This document shows, in pieces, positions 18,998-29,858 of a stretch of DNA of 64,000 nucleotides. Below the pieces are notes generated by a model. The model was not told where the DNA came from. It was given only the letters and a program-made list of their open reading frames with translations, and did no database searches. The position numbers and the translations under genes are program-made. Positions within the stretch are counted from its first letter, which is position 1, and each line of letters begins with the position of its first letter. The DNA is from Siphonodentalium dalli (lineage: Eukaryota > Mollusca > Scaphopoda > Gadilida > Siphonodentaliidae): positions 248,465,827 to 248,529,826 of the forward strand of contig CP136064.1 of the NCBI GenBank assembly GCA_032622095.1. The letters are read 5' to 3'.

Positions 18998-21504
18998 ATA
19001 TCTATTCAAGAAACAAGAATAAGGCGTCTATTGAAAAGATGACTAACTCAAAAACAGGACTTGGGTCATGGTTGAATAACTACAGCATATCATTGCCATG
19101 ATTCGGTAAAACTGTGTTTGGAGCCTATGAGGAGTATGTTCGACAAATACTTCATAAAGTATCAACAGAACTCTTTGGGAGACCATGTACATCCACTGAG
19201 GAAAACTGTTTTGAAATGGAGCCTGATAATTCTGATGACAACTTCGACCAGTTGGATGGAGAACGGTTGGATGGAGAACAGTTGGATGGAGAACAGTCGG
19301 ACAGAGAGCAACGGTTGGATGGAAAGAATACTAAAGACATAGTTAGTTCTAATATTTATAGTACTGAAAGATTGGAACATGAGACTTCTGACAATAGCTT
19401 GATGCATGTAGATAGAGAGAATGTGACAGGCCTCAAACTCAACAATAGTGCGACAGAGATAACGGAACATGAGAGTTCTGATGATGTATCGGCATCTCTA
19501 GATCGAAATAGTGCAAATGGTTTCCGTCTTATTCGCACTACAACAGATAATTATAATGACAACAGCGATTATTCAAATGAAATGAATAGTTCTACTGAAA
19601 TAAAAAAGAAAAAAAGACTTTTTCTAACTCCTGGTGACTTTAGGTGTGAGATGTGTCCGAAGACTTTCCATCTTAAAAGTTCGCTTCAACGTCATCTTAA
19701 GAACTATCCTGATCATAATGTCGTTCTGTCGGATGGAGAGACAAACAATACCAATTTCATTTCAGGTACATTAGAACATGATATTTCTGAGAATAGTATG
19801 GTACTATTAGATGGAGAAAATGACAATCTTGACAATTCTGATGATGATAATATGGAGCCATCAGGTACAGATGCTAAATATTCCAATGATTCTGGTTTCT
19901 GTGCTTCAAGGGAAGTGAAGAACTATTGTCCAATGAAAAAGAAAAAAAGAGTTTTTCTAACTCCTGGAGCATTCAAGTGCGGGATTTGTTTGAAAACTTT
20001 CCATCTTAAAGGTTCACTACAACGTCATCTGAAGAGCCATTCTTCAAAATTATCTCTGCAAATTGATAAGTTGCTGCATAAAAAGCAAGCTGAAATGGAG
20101 AATTCTTCCGTTTTAGAGGAAGCAGACAGGGAAACTTTTGAAAGTCAGGAGAACGTCAATACTTGTGAGTCAGAGGAAAGTGATGTTGGTGAAGAATTAG
20201 ACAAAAACTGCGCAAATTCTGTGAGAATTAAGCAGGAGCCAGGCAATTATGATTCAAGTGGATCAGAATCTTGCGACTCTGAAGAGCAATCAGAGGCTCG
20301 ACCAATCGACAGCCCCGGCACAAAAACCCCAACTGGCTTGAAAGGCAAGGCTAATACTGACAGACCACGAGTCCCATGTCGATTTTGTCATCTAACTTTC
20401 TCTAGAAACAGTAACAGAAGGGATCATGAAGATAAATATCATATGGTCGCTGGACCTGGTGAAGGATTCAAGTGTGACATATGTGATCGCATTTTTCCTA
20501 ATGCACTTGAAGCGCGTCGCCACCAACGTGACCACGAGGAAAAAGCATTTGAGTGTCCTGTGTGTAATGTGTCAGTGACAAAATCCTGCCTCGGGGCTCA
20601 CATTAGATCGCATAATCTCAGTAAGCCATACAGATGTGAGTATTGTGAAAAGCAATTTAATAGTCGCAAGGACAAAGTTACTCATGAACGTGTTCATACA
20701 GGTGATAAGCCATTTGAATGTGAGCTGTGCCAGAAAACATTTAGGCAGTTAGGGCATCTAAAAGAACATATGAGAGTTCATTCTGATGATAAGCCGTACG
20801 TGTGTGATCAGTGTTCACAAGCTTTTAAGAGACTTGGAGAACTTCGGTTTCACAGACGAACACATCTAGAAAATTTAGGTGATTTGCCCGTCTGTCACAT
20901 TTGTCATATGGTTCTTCGTTGTAATTCAAAACTGGAAAGACATTTATTAGGACATGAGAGGCGACAGAAAATCGAAGCGGCTCGATTGTGTAATATATGT
21001 GGAGAAACATTTCCCACCAAGCGTAAACTGCGTAGTCATATCAAAGTTCATGAGAAACGTAACAAGAAAAACAAAAGACGTCGAAGGTCCACTTCTAAAG
21101 CCGATAGACATACTGGTATTAAAAAAGCTAGCCAAAATGAAAATGAGCCAGATTTGCCACAAAAGATTGGTTGCCATCTTTGTGGTGTTTGTGGAGCAGA
21201 GTTTGAAGGGAGATTTTCTCTGGAAGAGCATTTACAGTTACACAGTACAGGTGATATCTCACCGGCCAGTGCTGTACAGGACTCAGCCAGTAGCACCAAC
21301 TCTGATTCTGGAAGTGATGATAATACACCTACATGTACTAGTATAAGAATTAAACGAGAGATAACTGAGCTACGTGATGCACCAAGTAGCATCAATACCA
21401 ATGGTAACAAAGGAGTCTTAGAAGACAATAATCTTTCAACCTTCAAAGAAAGCATCAAATCTGGATGTTCTACTGTTATAAAAGTTGAGCCCCCTTCGCC
21501 ATAG
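18998..21504 (+). CDS. C2H2 zinc-finger protein, 11 fingers
   Basis: Probable sequence-specific DNA-binding nuclear protein. Counting codon 19114 as residue 1, the frame runs to TAG 21502-21504. Fingers begin at about residues 178, 289, 422, 454, 481, 508, 536, 564, 594, 626 and 690. Finger 1 has a six-residue His-His gap, finger 5 is one residue short, and the rest fit C-x2-C-x12-H-x3/4-H. Linkers HTGDKPF and HSDDKPY join fingers 6-8. Fingers 1 and 2 lie in a duplicated KKKKR.FLTPG block. I-K-x-E sites at K373, K747 and K790 look like SUMO acceptors. The N-terminus is acidic with LDGEQ repeats. No ATG lies between an in-frame TGA (19099-19101) and 19216, so a safe start is ATG 19216 (762 residues). 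A possible acceptor (ttttcatattacag, ending 18997) precedes an open frame with ATG 19039 that leads only to this TGA. The orthologue is not recognised. Confidence 0.9.
19039..19101 (+). promoter_or_regulatory. In-frame upstream ORF ending in TGA
   Basis: ATG 19039 opens a 20-codon frame (MTNSKTGLGSWLNNYSISLP) that stops at TGA 19099-19101. This is the same frame as the zinc-finger ORF, which continues without another stop for 800 codons. It could be a translational control uORF, the true N-terminus with a stop that is read through, or a disabling mutation. Confidence 0.5.
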
Positions 21505-21550
21505 ATCAAATACTAACGTGATGTGTTGGATAGTAGTCTGTTACTGATAA

Positions 21551-21811
21551 TTAAACCTTTCATGATGGGAGCTGCGCTGGTGCAGCATTAAAGATCATGT
21601 GCCAGTACATTCTCTTATATGCGAGTCTCCCATAGGGAGCCTCGCATATATAAGAGAATGCACTGGCTTAAAAGGTCAAGGTAAATATTATTAGGCCAAT
21701 GGATTCTCTTATATATGTGAGGATCCCTATGGGAGACTCACATATATAAGAGAATGCATTGGAACAAGGTTTTCGCAAAATTTCAGGAAGCTCCAGTCAT
21801 GAAATGGTTAA
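21551..21811 (+). mobile_element. TTAA MITE family P5 with variant hairpin modules, copy 1
   Basis: TTAA at 21551-21554 and 21808-21811. The ends ACCTTTCATGATGGGAGCT and AGCTCCAGTCATGAAATGG are inverted repeats with some mismatches. Two modules (21601-21667 and 21695-21762) keep the outer hairpin arms but have the inner stem CTCCC-ATA-GGGAG in place of CGACC-ATA-GGTCG. It lies 46 bp downstream of the zinc-finger stop codon, so it could be in the 3'UTR. Confidence 0.8.
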
Positions 21812-21814
21812 GAA

Positions 21815-22116
21815 ATGAATGTAGTTTCAGTGTGTTTTATTGAAGGGTATATGACTGTGGCTGTTGGGTACATTGTGTTAACCACAAAGCGGTTCACACT
21901 AAATGTGCTCAAACAGCTAAATGGTGACATACAGTAACGCCCTAAATAATCGACTCCTTAACCACAGGCGAATTATGGGTAACTTTTCAGGATTTAGTCG
22001 GAAATATGGCAACAAGCCATATTTCCGACTAAATCCTGAAAAGTTACCCATAATTCTGCTGTGGTTAAGGAGTCGATTATTTAGGTCATTACTGTACCCC
22101 TAATAAAACACTCAAA
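21815..22116. mobile_element. Foldback element F1, copy 1, interrupted by an M1 MITE
   Basis: atgaatgtagtttcagtgtg ... and ... acactcaaactacattcat form inverted arms. The right arm resumes after the M1 MITE (21930-22096). The uninterrupted relative at 27908-28030 shows the arrangement before insertion. Confidence 0.75.
21930..22096. mobile_element. TA MITE family M1, complete short copy
   Basis: A near-perfect palindrome of 167 bp: tacagtaacgccctaaataa, tcgactccttaaccacag, ttttcaggatttagtcgg, and the mirrored sequence to gtcattactgta. TA lies at both ends. The central loop is shorter than in the copies at 16278 and 27580. Confidence 0.88.
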
Positions 22117-22959
22117 CTACATTCATTTCTTACATTTATAAAGCTTGATTTCTACAAACTCAGTTGAGAATTTTTCGGAAATATGTCTACCTTGGATATA
22201 ATACCATGCAGCAATATAAGTTAGCACAATATTCTTCCTGTGAATTATTGATCAATTAGTCTGTGGCCATGCACTTAAAGAACACACCAATCACACCCTG
22301 TTATTCACTCTACCCCTTTGAGTCATCTAGGTCAACAAGATATGACTTCGGTTCATGTTAATGTGTGTTTTAATGGGATATAAAATGCATTGTACCCAAT
22401 TGGCAGTTGACCAATCATAGAACAGGATTTAGTTTAACACACACAGGCTATGTAAACAATTAAAGTATACTAATTTCATGATATTTACAAAGTGCTCATT
22501 CAGCCCAAACCACAAGGCTATATATATTTGTATTTGTGAATCGTCACTGATGCATTTACAGTGTAATCACTGGAGAAAATTGAGGTTATTCTTATATTTA
22601 CATCAAATTGAAATGCATTTAGAGAATTGTTGTTCATATGAATTTTATAGTGATATTGTCATAATATCATGTGCTACCTTGTCAAACTTCCCCACATTCA
22701 ACGTTCACTTCTGTCTATGTTATTATCATATTCAAATATATTTGCCTTTTAACCTCTTTTCTGCTGAATGATGTCATGACATCATGTGCTGGTCAATGAC
22801 TTTATGGCTATTTTCCAGTGGATATCAAGAAAACACTAAAACTTTGTTGAAAGACTGTTATCATTCACAATTCTGGAACATCAGACACTGTTTCAACCTT
22901 TCTAAATAGTATTAATTCCTCCGTGTTTCGTCGAACATAAGGTATCTTAATCGCACTCT
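22117..22959. other. Gene-free stretch with a repeat segment
   Basis: 22368-22460 (cccaattggcagttgaccaa ... aacac.cacaggctat) matches 28150-28245, extending the homology that begins with the F1 foldbacks. The rest is AT-rich and unassigned. The 97-residue frame at 22478-22771 has no recognisable motif. Confidence 0.5.
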
Positions 22960-23419
22960 GAAGTCATTGTCACCAGGCTTTGATCACACACATTCGTAGC
23001 CAGCTTTTAAATGGGTCAAAAATGTAGCTATCTTTTCGTGGGTGATCACATTCGTAGCCACATTTTCATATTTATGTGGGTCTAACGAACAAGACTGGTT
23101 ATGCCAATCACATTTTTTGAGTAGATGAATGAAACAAGTTACATTAGGAAAGAAATAAATTAAATATTAGATTATCATTTATATACCTAAGATATTTGAT
23201 CAATGTCGCAAAAATTGCTCGAGTTCTGTTCCTATAATTTAATAAATGAACCCAGTTTTAGAGCATTGATTTCACACGATGACCTCATATGTCGCGTAAT
23301 AAACAATGGACTCTGAAAAGCTGGTTATGAATGTGATCGCCGGTGAAAACCTGGCTACACTTGTGATCAATTTTAAAAGCTGGCTGTGAATGTGATCGGT
23401 GCCTTGTGACAATGACCTC
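22960..23419. mobile_element. Inverted-repeat element of about 460 bp
   Basis: gaagtcattgtcaccaggct ... gatcac...cattcgtagccagctttt on the left is mirrored by aaaagctggctgtgaatgtg, atcggtgcc and ttgtgacaatgacct on the right. Additional internal 'gatcacattcgtagcc' and 'gctggttatgaatgtgatc' copies repeat the motif. No ORF. The target duplication is unclear. Confidence 0.65.
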
Positions 23420-24355
23420 ATCGGCCCTAATTACCGATGTCATAGCCGCGAAGAGGTCAAAACACAAAGGCAAATTAATGTGCTATAAGAACTGAAGTGG
23501 ATGTAAATATTTATTATTTAATTATTAATATTAGCTTTGTACACCCAGTTTTAATTACAGGGATCATATTGGGGAATGTTGAGATTTCCCAGTAAACATA
23601 ACAATTCCTGAAAAATATCTATAAAAACCTGGATACCGAGGGCACGAAAGATAAAAATTAGTTTTGTCAGAGAATTGATTGTGATCATATAAATACAACA
23701 GGAATATGAATCCTTCCAGCACTTTATAGAGATATGAAACCATTAACAGTAACTCCGTTGACCATGGATAATTGAAATTGATTAAGGCCTAAAAACGACC
23801 TGTGTTTCCGCAAACCCAATCCAGACTTGATCGTAAGTCATCTAGTGAAGGTGAGGCTGATTTTATTCCTGGTAAGCGCAAGGGGGATAGATAGCCTGAT
23901 TCTTATGTCTGGGCAAGTTTTATGTAGATTATAAGGGGTTGTTGGTTTCTATATAATAACAAACTCGTTATCGACTTGGCAATATACAGTGTGCACCGAC
24001 GATTCGATTCGAGATTTGATTTTGAATATTCAGAGTTCCGATTCGCAGGGCCCTAGCCTTCAAGTACAATGTATCTATTATTTTGTATTTCTAACTTGGT
24101 TTGATATTGGCCACAATCAGTATCCATGGTATCAGCATTCTGGAAAAGTGATGTCCATGTGTGACGGTTACCCATCATCCATATTACTATTGCACCTCAA
24201 ATTTCAATTTAAAAATCAGGTATTAATCGTTGTCAAAATACAAATGGCAAGACTTTATGAGACATTATTGCAATTGATATAAAAAAAGCCTGTGCCATAG
24301 TGAACCTATGATCTAACTTCCATATTTTGATATACAAATGTTCAATTTTCACAAA
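23420..24355. other. Gene-free stretch
   Basis: AT-rich DNA without recognised repeats. The 97-residue frame 23989-24282 has no family resemblance that I can see. Confidence 0.35.
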
Positions 24356-24369
24356 CTTGGAGCAGTTTT

Positions 24370-24935
24370 TATACGCCCGTTTTAAAAAACAGTCGTATTA
24401 TGGGTTGTCTGTCCGTCGTCCATCCGCTTTTGGTTTCCGGATGATAACTTTAGATTGAATCGAGTGAACTGAACCAAATTTGGTATGTTAGTTTACTGCA
24501 CTAAAATACAGATCAAGTTCGAATATGGGTTTCGTCTGCATGATTTTGACTGAGTTATGCCCCTTTTTCGACTTAGATTTTACCTGATTTGCGGTTTCCG
24601 GATGATAACTTTAGATTTAATCAAGTGAACTTAACTAAATTTGGTATATTAGTTTACCACCCCAAAATACAGATCAAGTTCGAATATGGGTTTCGTCCGC
24701 AATGATTTTGACTGAGTTATGTCCCTTTTTAGACTTGAATTTTACCTGATTTGCAGTTTCTGGATGATGCCCCTTTTTTTATTTAGATTTTACTTGATAT
24801 GCTGTTTCCAGATTATTGTGTTTTATTTTTGTTATTATTTCGTCTTGAGTCAAAGGTTTCAAACAAATGAATTAAACGTTGCCCCACTCTACTCCAGAAA
24901 CGGGTGTATTATGCCACGCCCCAACGGCGTGCTCT
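24370..24935. repeat. 'tatacgcccg' element with about 160-bp internal tandem repeat
   Basis: Begins tatacgcccgtttt (about 24371) with a tgtctgtccgtcgtccatcc tract. Two and a half units starting 'tttccggatgataactttag' follow (24434 and about 24595), each with 'ggtat.ttagtttac' and 'gatcaagttcgaatatgggt'. It ends with acgggtgtattatgccacgc, roughly the complement of the start. Non-coding. The frame at 24719-25027 is part of the repeat. Confidence 0.65.
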
Positions 24936-25011
24936 TGTTGATGATCACATATCAACTCTTGCAAGTAATTATGATTAATGGACTTGTGTATTTGCAAATT
25001 TGGTATACATG

Positions 25012-25164
25012 TACAGTAATGCCCTAAGTAACTGACTCTTTAAACACAGCAGAAGGGGAGAGCTTTCCGATGAATGGCAACAAGCAATATTTCCGACTAA
25101 ATCCTGAAAAGTTACCCATAATTCTGCTGTGTTTAAGGAGTCGATTACTTAGTTCATTACTGTA
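25012..25164. mobile_element. TA MITE family M1, asymmetric copy
   Basis: tacagtaatgccctaagtaa on the left and agttcattactgta on the right. Part of the left arm is deleted after 'cacagcaga', so the hairpin is incomplete. The right arm (ttccgactaaatcctgaaaa) is complete. Confidence 0.8.
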
Positions 25165-26447
25165 AGTCATACGTTTATGAACTGATTGTTGGGGAAGCTT
25201 AATAGTCGCCAATATAAACCCTCATGTTTTATGTCTCAGAGCTTATGTGATTCAGTCAAGATGACTGCTGTGGGAAAAGTGTTTCTTATACTGTATTATG
25301 TATATGGAATTAATTAAACTATGATTACGTGAGCTGACACTGTGAAGTAGTGCAATTCATCAACCAATGAGTACTTATTTTCATAATCAGGGCTGGAAAG
25401 CTACGTCATAATTTGCTAAAAAAATGGCTACAAGATATCTCACGTTAATAAAAGATATATTCATCAGTTTCTTCACCTGCATAAATAACTCAATCAAAAA
25501 AGGTTCCGATTTAGCTATGTGTAAATTTTTGCAAGCTCACTATGAATCCCGACCACTTATTATAATGTGACTGTTGAGAAGATATAGAGGATCTCCAACG
25601 AGTTATGTTGGGATATAAGATTTTATGAAACGAGTTTGATAAATTTGATTCAGAACGAGTCGTAGACATAATGAGTTGAAGATCTTGTATATCACATGCC
25701 TTGTTAACAAAACACAATCCTTAAAAGCTTAAAAATGCATACATTTACATCATTGGCTAAGATGGTTCACAACCGTATACGACAGTATTGCGTGCCCAGG
25801 ATTTCGACAAAAAATATAGTCCCCCAATTTACCTCTTTGTTTTTGTGTCTATTTTCGTGAGTGCAACAAAGTTGGATAAGAATTTAACTTTGATGAACAA
25901 ATCAATCATTTTGTATTGTCTGGTTTTGGTGTCATGCTCAGCTTTTCAAAATAGTATTAATCCGCCTGTAAATCAATGTAAAGCAATTTTATTGGCGCAC
26001 TGCCAAATTTGCGGGAAGCATGCGCTTATTCGTCACTAGTGACATATACACTATGTGATATAAGGAAATATGTAATGGCTTTTTTTTAATGATATAATAG
26101 CGGTTTCATGTGATATATACATGTTCAAGTGATTTGGTCTCTATTTTTCGAGGTTGTGAAATTTTAAAGCCAAAATCTCTTTAAAAACAAGACTGCTTTA
26201 TATCTGGTTTTTTTTGCAGTACAGTATCCGAGATGAGTTGTTTGGATAACTCATTAGTCTAATAGCTTGCTAATATCTAATATGGAAATTATATAAAATT
26301 TTAATGTTGAAATTTCCAGCATGATATTTTTCCACCATTTAAAAAAAATATATGACCTAGTCCCCCGCCCTGATAATCTTTTAGACGGAAATCTTCTGAA
26401 ATAGGAATCCAGAATAAAAAGATTCATGTTTCTTTGATGTGTCATCC
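25165..26447. other. Gene-free stretch
   Basis: AT-rich sequence, no repeat recognised. The 83-residue frame at 25788-26039 has a hydrophobic segment and four Cys residues near its end, but no start context, splice sites or homology that I can name. I leave it uncalled. Confidence 0.35.
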
Positions 26448-26660
26448 TTAAATTTCATCCATGACTTGAGCTGCCTGAAATTTGCGAAAACCATGTGCTA
26501 ATGCATTCTCTTATATATGCGAGTCTCCCATAAGCTGTCTCACATATATAAGAGAATACATTGGCCTAACAATCATAATCTTGACCGCATATATAAGAGA
26601 ACACACTGGCACATAATCTTTAATGCTGCACCAGCGCAGCTCCTGTCATGGAAGGGTCAA
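26448..26660 (-). mobile_element. TTAA MITE family P5, degenerate copy 2
   Basis: The left end TTAAATTTCATCCATGACTT with gagctgcctgaaa matches the right end of the 21551 copy in inverse. The right end gctgcaccagcgcagctcct, gtcatggaagggTCAA matches its left end. TTAA on one side has decayed to TCAA on the other. The module at 26497-26565 has CTCCC-ATA-AGCTG in the inner stem, and a half module remains at about 26587-26611. Confidence 0.7.
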
Positions 26661-26764
26661 TTGTTTTCTTTACTATACTTAAGAATAATGAGATCAAACA
26701 TATGAACCCATTCATGAGAGGTATACTGGCAAGGGCGTCGGATCCAACCATCCGAGGCAAGCCC

Positions 26765-27125
26765 GGATATAGTGTGTCTGACATTTGCAGAATGAAGTTC
26801 CCAGAGTGTGAAATTAGTCACGGCACACAGCAGGCTATTGTCACCATATTTACCCTCTGGGAACCTCATTCTGTTTAGGCCTCAACTGCAATGGGATACC
26901 TAGGATCAGTTTGATGTTCACCAGTTGAAATTGGTAATGTTCACCCATCAAGCACCTCGATTATGCATTTTATCTTCTACAAATTAGGGGATATAGAAAC
27001 TGAATAGAATGGAAAAAGTAACTAAAACCAATGTTAATTTGAGACTATAGACACTTCCCAGAAGATGAAGCCTAAGTAGAATTAGGTCTCCGGAGGGTGA
27101 ATTTGTGATGATAGCCTGCTATCCA
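26765..27125 (+). repeat. Dispersed repeat R1, copy 2
   Basis: gtctgacatttgcagaatga and tccctctggg-type boxes (26780-26880) are followed by the R1 body (ccatcaagcacctcgattat, gcattttatcttctac, gggatatagaaactgaatag). It ends with gcctaagtagaattaggtct. Same strand as the 15945 copy. Confidence 0.65.
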
Positions 27126-27206
27126 GGCTTGCTCCTATAAAAATTAGCATTTATGGTTTCATTGCCAAATAGCAACAAACATTAAAAAAGTGATTTCTAA
27201 ATTGTA

Positions 27207-27436
27207 TTAACCCTTTGAGTGCCAGGTCCGATTTTTGTATCAACCCATATACCCTGTGCCAATGCATTCTCTTATATATGCGAGTCGACCATAGGTCGCC
27301 TCGCATATATAAGAGAATGCATTGGCCTAACCCAAAAAAAAAATACAAAAAAATCATTTTTAAATTTTTTTTTAGGGCACTCTACAGACCATAAATTAGT
27401 GCCGATGAGATCGGCCCCTGGCACTAAAAGAGTTAA
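27207..27436 (+). mobile_element. TTAA MITE family P6 with one hairpin module
   Basis: TTAA at 27207-27210 and 27433-27436. The ends CCCTTTGAGTGCCAGG and CCTGGCACTAAAAGAG are inverted repeats unlike those of P3, P4 or P5. One complete hairpin module lies at 27258-27326, preceded by taccctgt as in P4. An A-rich/T-rich spacer follows. Confidence 0.82.
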
Positions 27437-27579
27437 AGCTTTTACATTTAATATTTTATTTTTTTTTTTACATTTTATACAGGACAGGACTTGCTCCAAA
27501 ACAGCATCACAGCATCAACTCAACCAATATCCCAAGCTGTTATTATAAACCAAGAAGACTTGGTCTAACTTCTTGGGTG

Positions 27580-27766
27580 TACAGTAATGCCCTAAATAAT
27601 CGACTCCTTAACCACAGCAGAATTATGGGTAATTTTTCAGGATTTATTCGGAAATATGGCTTGTTGCCATTCATCGGAAATCTCTCAGTGAGAGCTTTCG
27701 GATGAATGGCAACAAGCCATATTTCTGACTAAATCCTGAAAAATTACCCATAATTCTGCTGTGGTT
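27580..27766. mobile_element. TA MITE family M1, right-truncated copy
   Basis: tacagtaatgccctaaataa ... atggcttgttgccattcatc ... gatgaatggcaacaagccat ... ataattctgctgtggttc. The hairpin is complete through the ttctgctgtgg arm. The last 30 bp of the right terminus are missing. Confidence 0.82.
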
Positions 27767-27907
27767 CTTGATGGCTGTGTGTTACGAATACCATAACATT
27801 GATAGTTGGATCCAAGTCATTTTCATTTTCCTGGTGAGCAGAAAATTAGCTTGGAAATTTTGACCAAAGTTAGTGTCAGATGAGTTGAGGTAACTTTAAA
27901 TGTAAGT

Positions 27908-28030
27908 ATGAATGTAGTTTGAGTGTGTTTTATTGAAAAGTATAGCACTGTGGTCATTGGGCACATTGAGTGAACCGCTCCAATGGTCACAGCGCTCTAC
28001 CCTTCAATTAAACACTCAAACTACATTCAT
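27908..28030. mobile_element. Foldback element F1, copy 2 (uninterrupted)
   Basis: atgaatgtagtttgagtgtg and tttaattgaagggtagagcg-type arms pair around gtgaaccgctccaatggtca. Homology to the 21815 region continues to the right through 28245. Confidence 0.75.
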
Positions 28031-28245
28031 TTCTTGAATTTATAGAGCATTTTCCTTATTAATTTATGTAAACTCAGCTAAATTTCATTCTTATGAAATC
28101 TGCCTGCAGTTTGGATAATATACCATGCCCCACTAGTTCGTTTTATGGTATGCTTCATTGGGATTTGAAACGCACAGCCCAATTGGCAGTTGACTAATCA
28201 CGGAACAGTAGTTTTGGTGTAACACGTACAGGCTATATAAATATT

Positions 28246-28869
28246 GACTGATGCACTGCATGGAATCTGTATACTTTTCATATTGTTTCATCAGATTCTG
28301 TGAAATGATGATTTTTTTTTGGCTGGTATTCCAGGTATTCCGCTTTTTTTTAATTCTACAAAAGACAATCTATTCTCATGTTATTGGTTTTTAACCTGAA
28401 TCATTTCAGCAAATAATGGCAATGCCCTGTCCCACTGAATCAGTTAGGACAATACTAGAAATATACTCAAGTGACATGCATTTTTTAAAATATGAATTTA
28501 TGTTCAGCTATCAAGACCTCCAATCACAATGACAACACGCAAAATCTTGTTTAATATCACAGACAACTACCTAGGTACTATTGTAAAGAAATTTATATAT
28601 GTCCTCATCAATAGATCATTACTTAATATATATTGTTGTTTTTTTATTTGGATGTTCTTACCATTTATATACATTATTCATTTTAAGAAGAAATGAACAA
28701 AGATGTTGTGGATGTTTAATGATAATTTCATGAATAAAAATGAAAAAAAAACGAAGATACATGTACATGTAAATTTTGTTATGCATGTAAAATAATTCGC
28801 TCTCTTCCTTGAAGTGTTTATGTTAAGTGTCCACTTTTACCAAATACCAAGTACTGTTGTTACTAGTAC
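28246..28869. other. Gene-free stretch
   Basis: AT-rich, with several homopolymer T runs (about 28313 and 28346). No structure recognised before the 90-bp satellite. Confidence 0.4.
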
Positions 28870-29857
28870 GTTTTTACTAAAGTAAGAGGTTAGCAAGTGA
28901 TGTCTAACTGTCTTTTATATAGTGTAGTTCGGAATAAGTTCTCGTAGGTTATAATTTGTGTTTTTACTAAAGTAAGAGGTTAGCAACTGATTTCTAACTG
29001 TCTTTATATAGTATAGTTCAGAATAAGTTCTCGTAGCTTATAATTTGTGTTTTTACTAAAGTAAGAGGTTAGCAACTGATTTCTAACTGTCTTTATATAG
29101 TGTAGTTCGGAATAAGTTCTCGTAGCTTATAATTTGTGTTTTTACTAAAGTAAGAGGTTAGCAAGTGATGTCTAACTGTCTTTTATATAGTGTAGTTCGG
29201 AATAAGTTCTCGTAGGTTATAATTTGTGTTTTTACTAAAGTAAGAGGTTAGCAACTGATTTCTAACTGTCTTTTATATAGTGTAGTTCGGAATAAGTTCT
29301 CGTAGGTTATAATTTGTGTTTTTACTAAAGTAAGAGGTTAGCAAGTGATGTCTAACTGTCTTTTATATAGTGTAGTTCGGAATAAGTTCTCGTAGGTTAT
29401 AATTTGTGTTTTTACTAAAGTAAGAGGTTAGCAACTGATTTCTAACTGTCTTTATATAGTGTAGTTCGGAATAGGTTCTCGTAGGTTATAATTTGTGTTT
29501 TTACTAAAGTAAGAGGTTAGCAAGTGATGTCTAACTGTCTTTTATATAGTGTAGTTCGGAATAAGTTCTCGTAGGTTATAAATTGTGTTTTTACTAAAGT
29601 AAGAGGTTAGCAAGTGATGTCTAACTGTCTTTTATATAGTGTAGTTCGGAATAAGTTCTCGTAGCTTATAATTTGTGTTTTTACTAAAGTAAGAGGTTAG
29701 CAACTGATTTCTAACTGTCTTTTATATAGTGTAGTTCGGAATAGGTTCTCGTAGGTTATAATTTGTGTTTTTACTAAAGTAAGAGGTTAGCAAGTGATGT
29801 CTAACTGTCTTTTATATAGTGTAGTTCGGAATAAGTTCTCGTAGCTTATAATTTGTG
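28870..29857. repeat. 90-bp satellite, 11 units
   Basis: Units begin gtttttactaaagtaagagg at 28870, 28960, 29049, 29138, 29228, 29318, 29408, 29497, 29587, 29677 and 29767. Two subtypes alternate irregularly: A (gcaagtgatgtctaac) and B (gcaactgatttctaac), in order A B B A B A B A A B A. Units are otherwise nearly identical, including the 'cggaataagttctcgtag' end. There are no spacers of differing sequence, so it is not a CRISPR-like array. Confidence 0.95.
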
Positions 29858-29858
29858 T

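Noticed and set aside
19114-19116. GTG as the start codon of the zinc-finger protein
   Set aside because: Animal nuclear genes do not normally begin at GTG. ATG 19216 or an upstream spliced start is preferred.
25788-26039. Possible small secreted protein
   Set aside because: It has a hydrophobic stretch and Cys residues, but a weak start context, no signal-peptide-like N-terminus and no second line of evidence.
28870-29857. CRISPR-like array
   Set aside because: Units are 90 bp, contiguous and nearly identical, with no unique spacers and no cas genes. The host is an animal.
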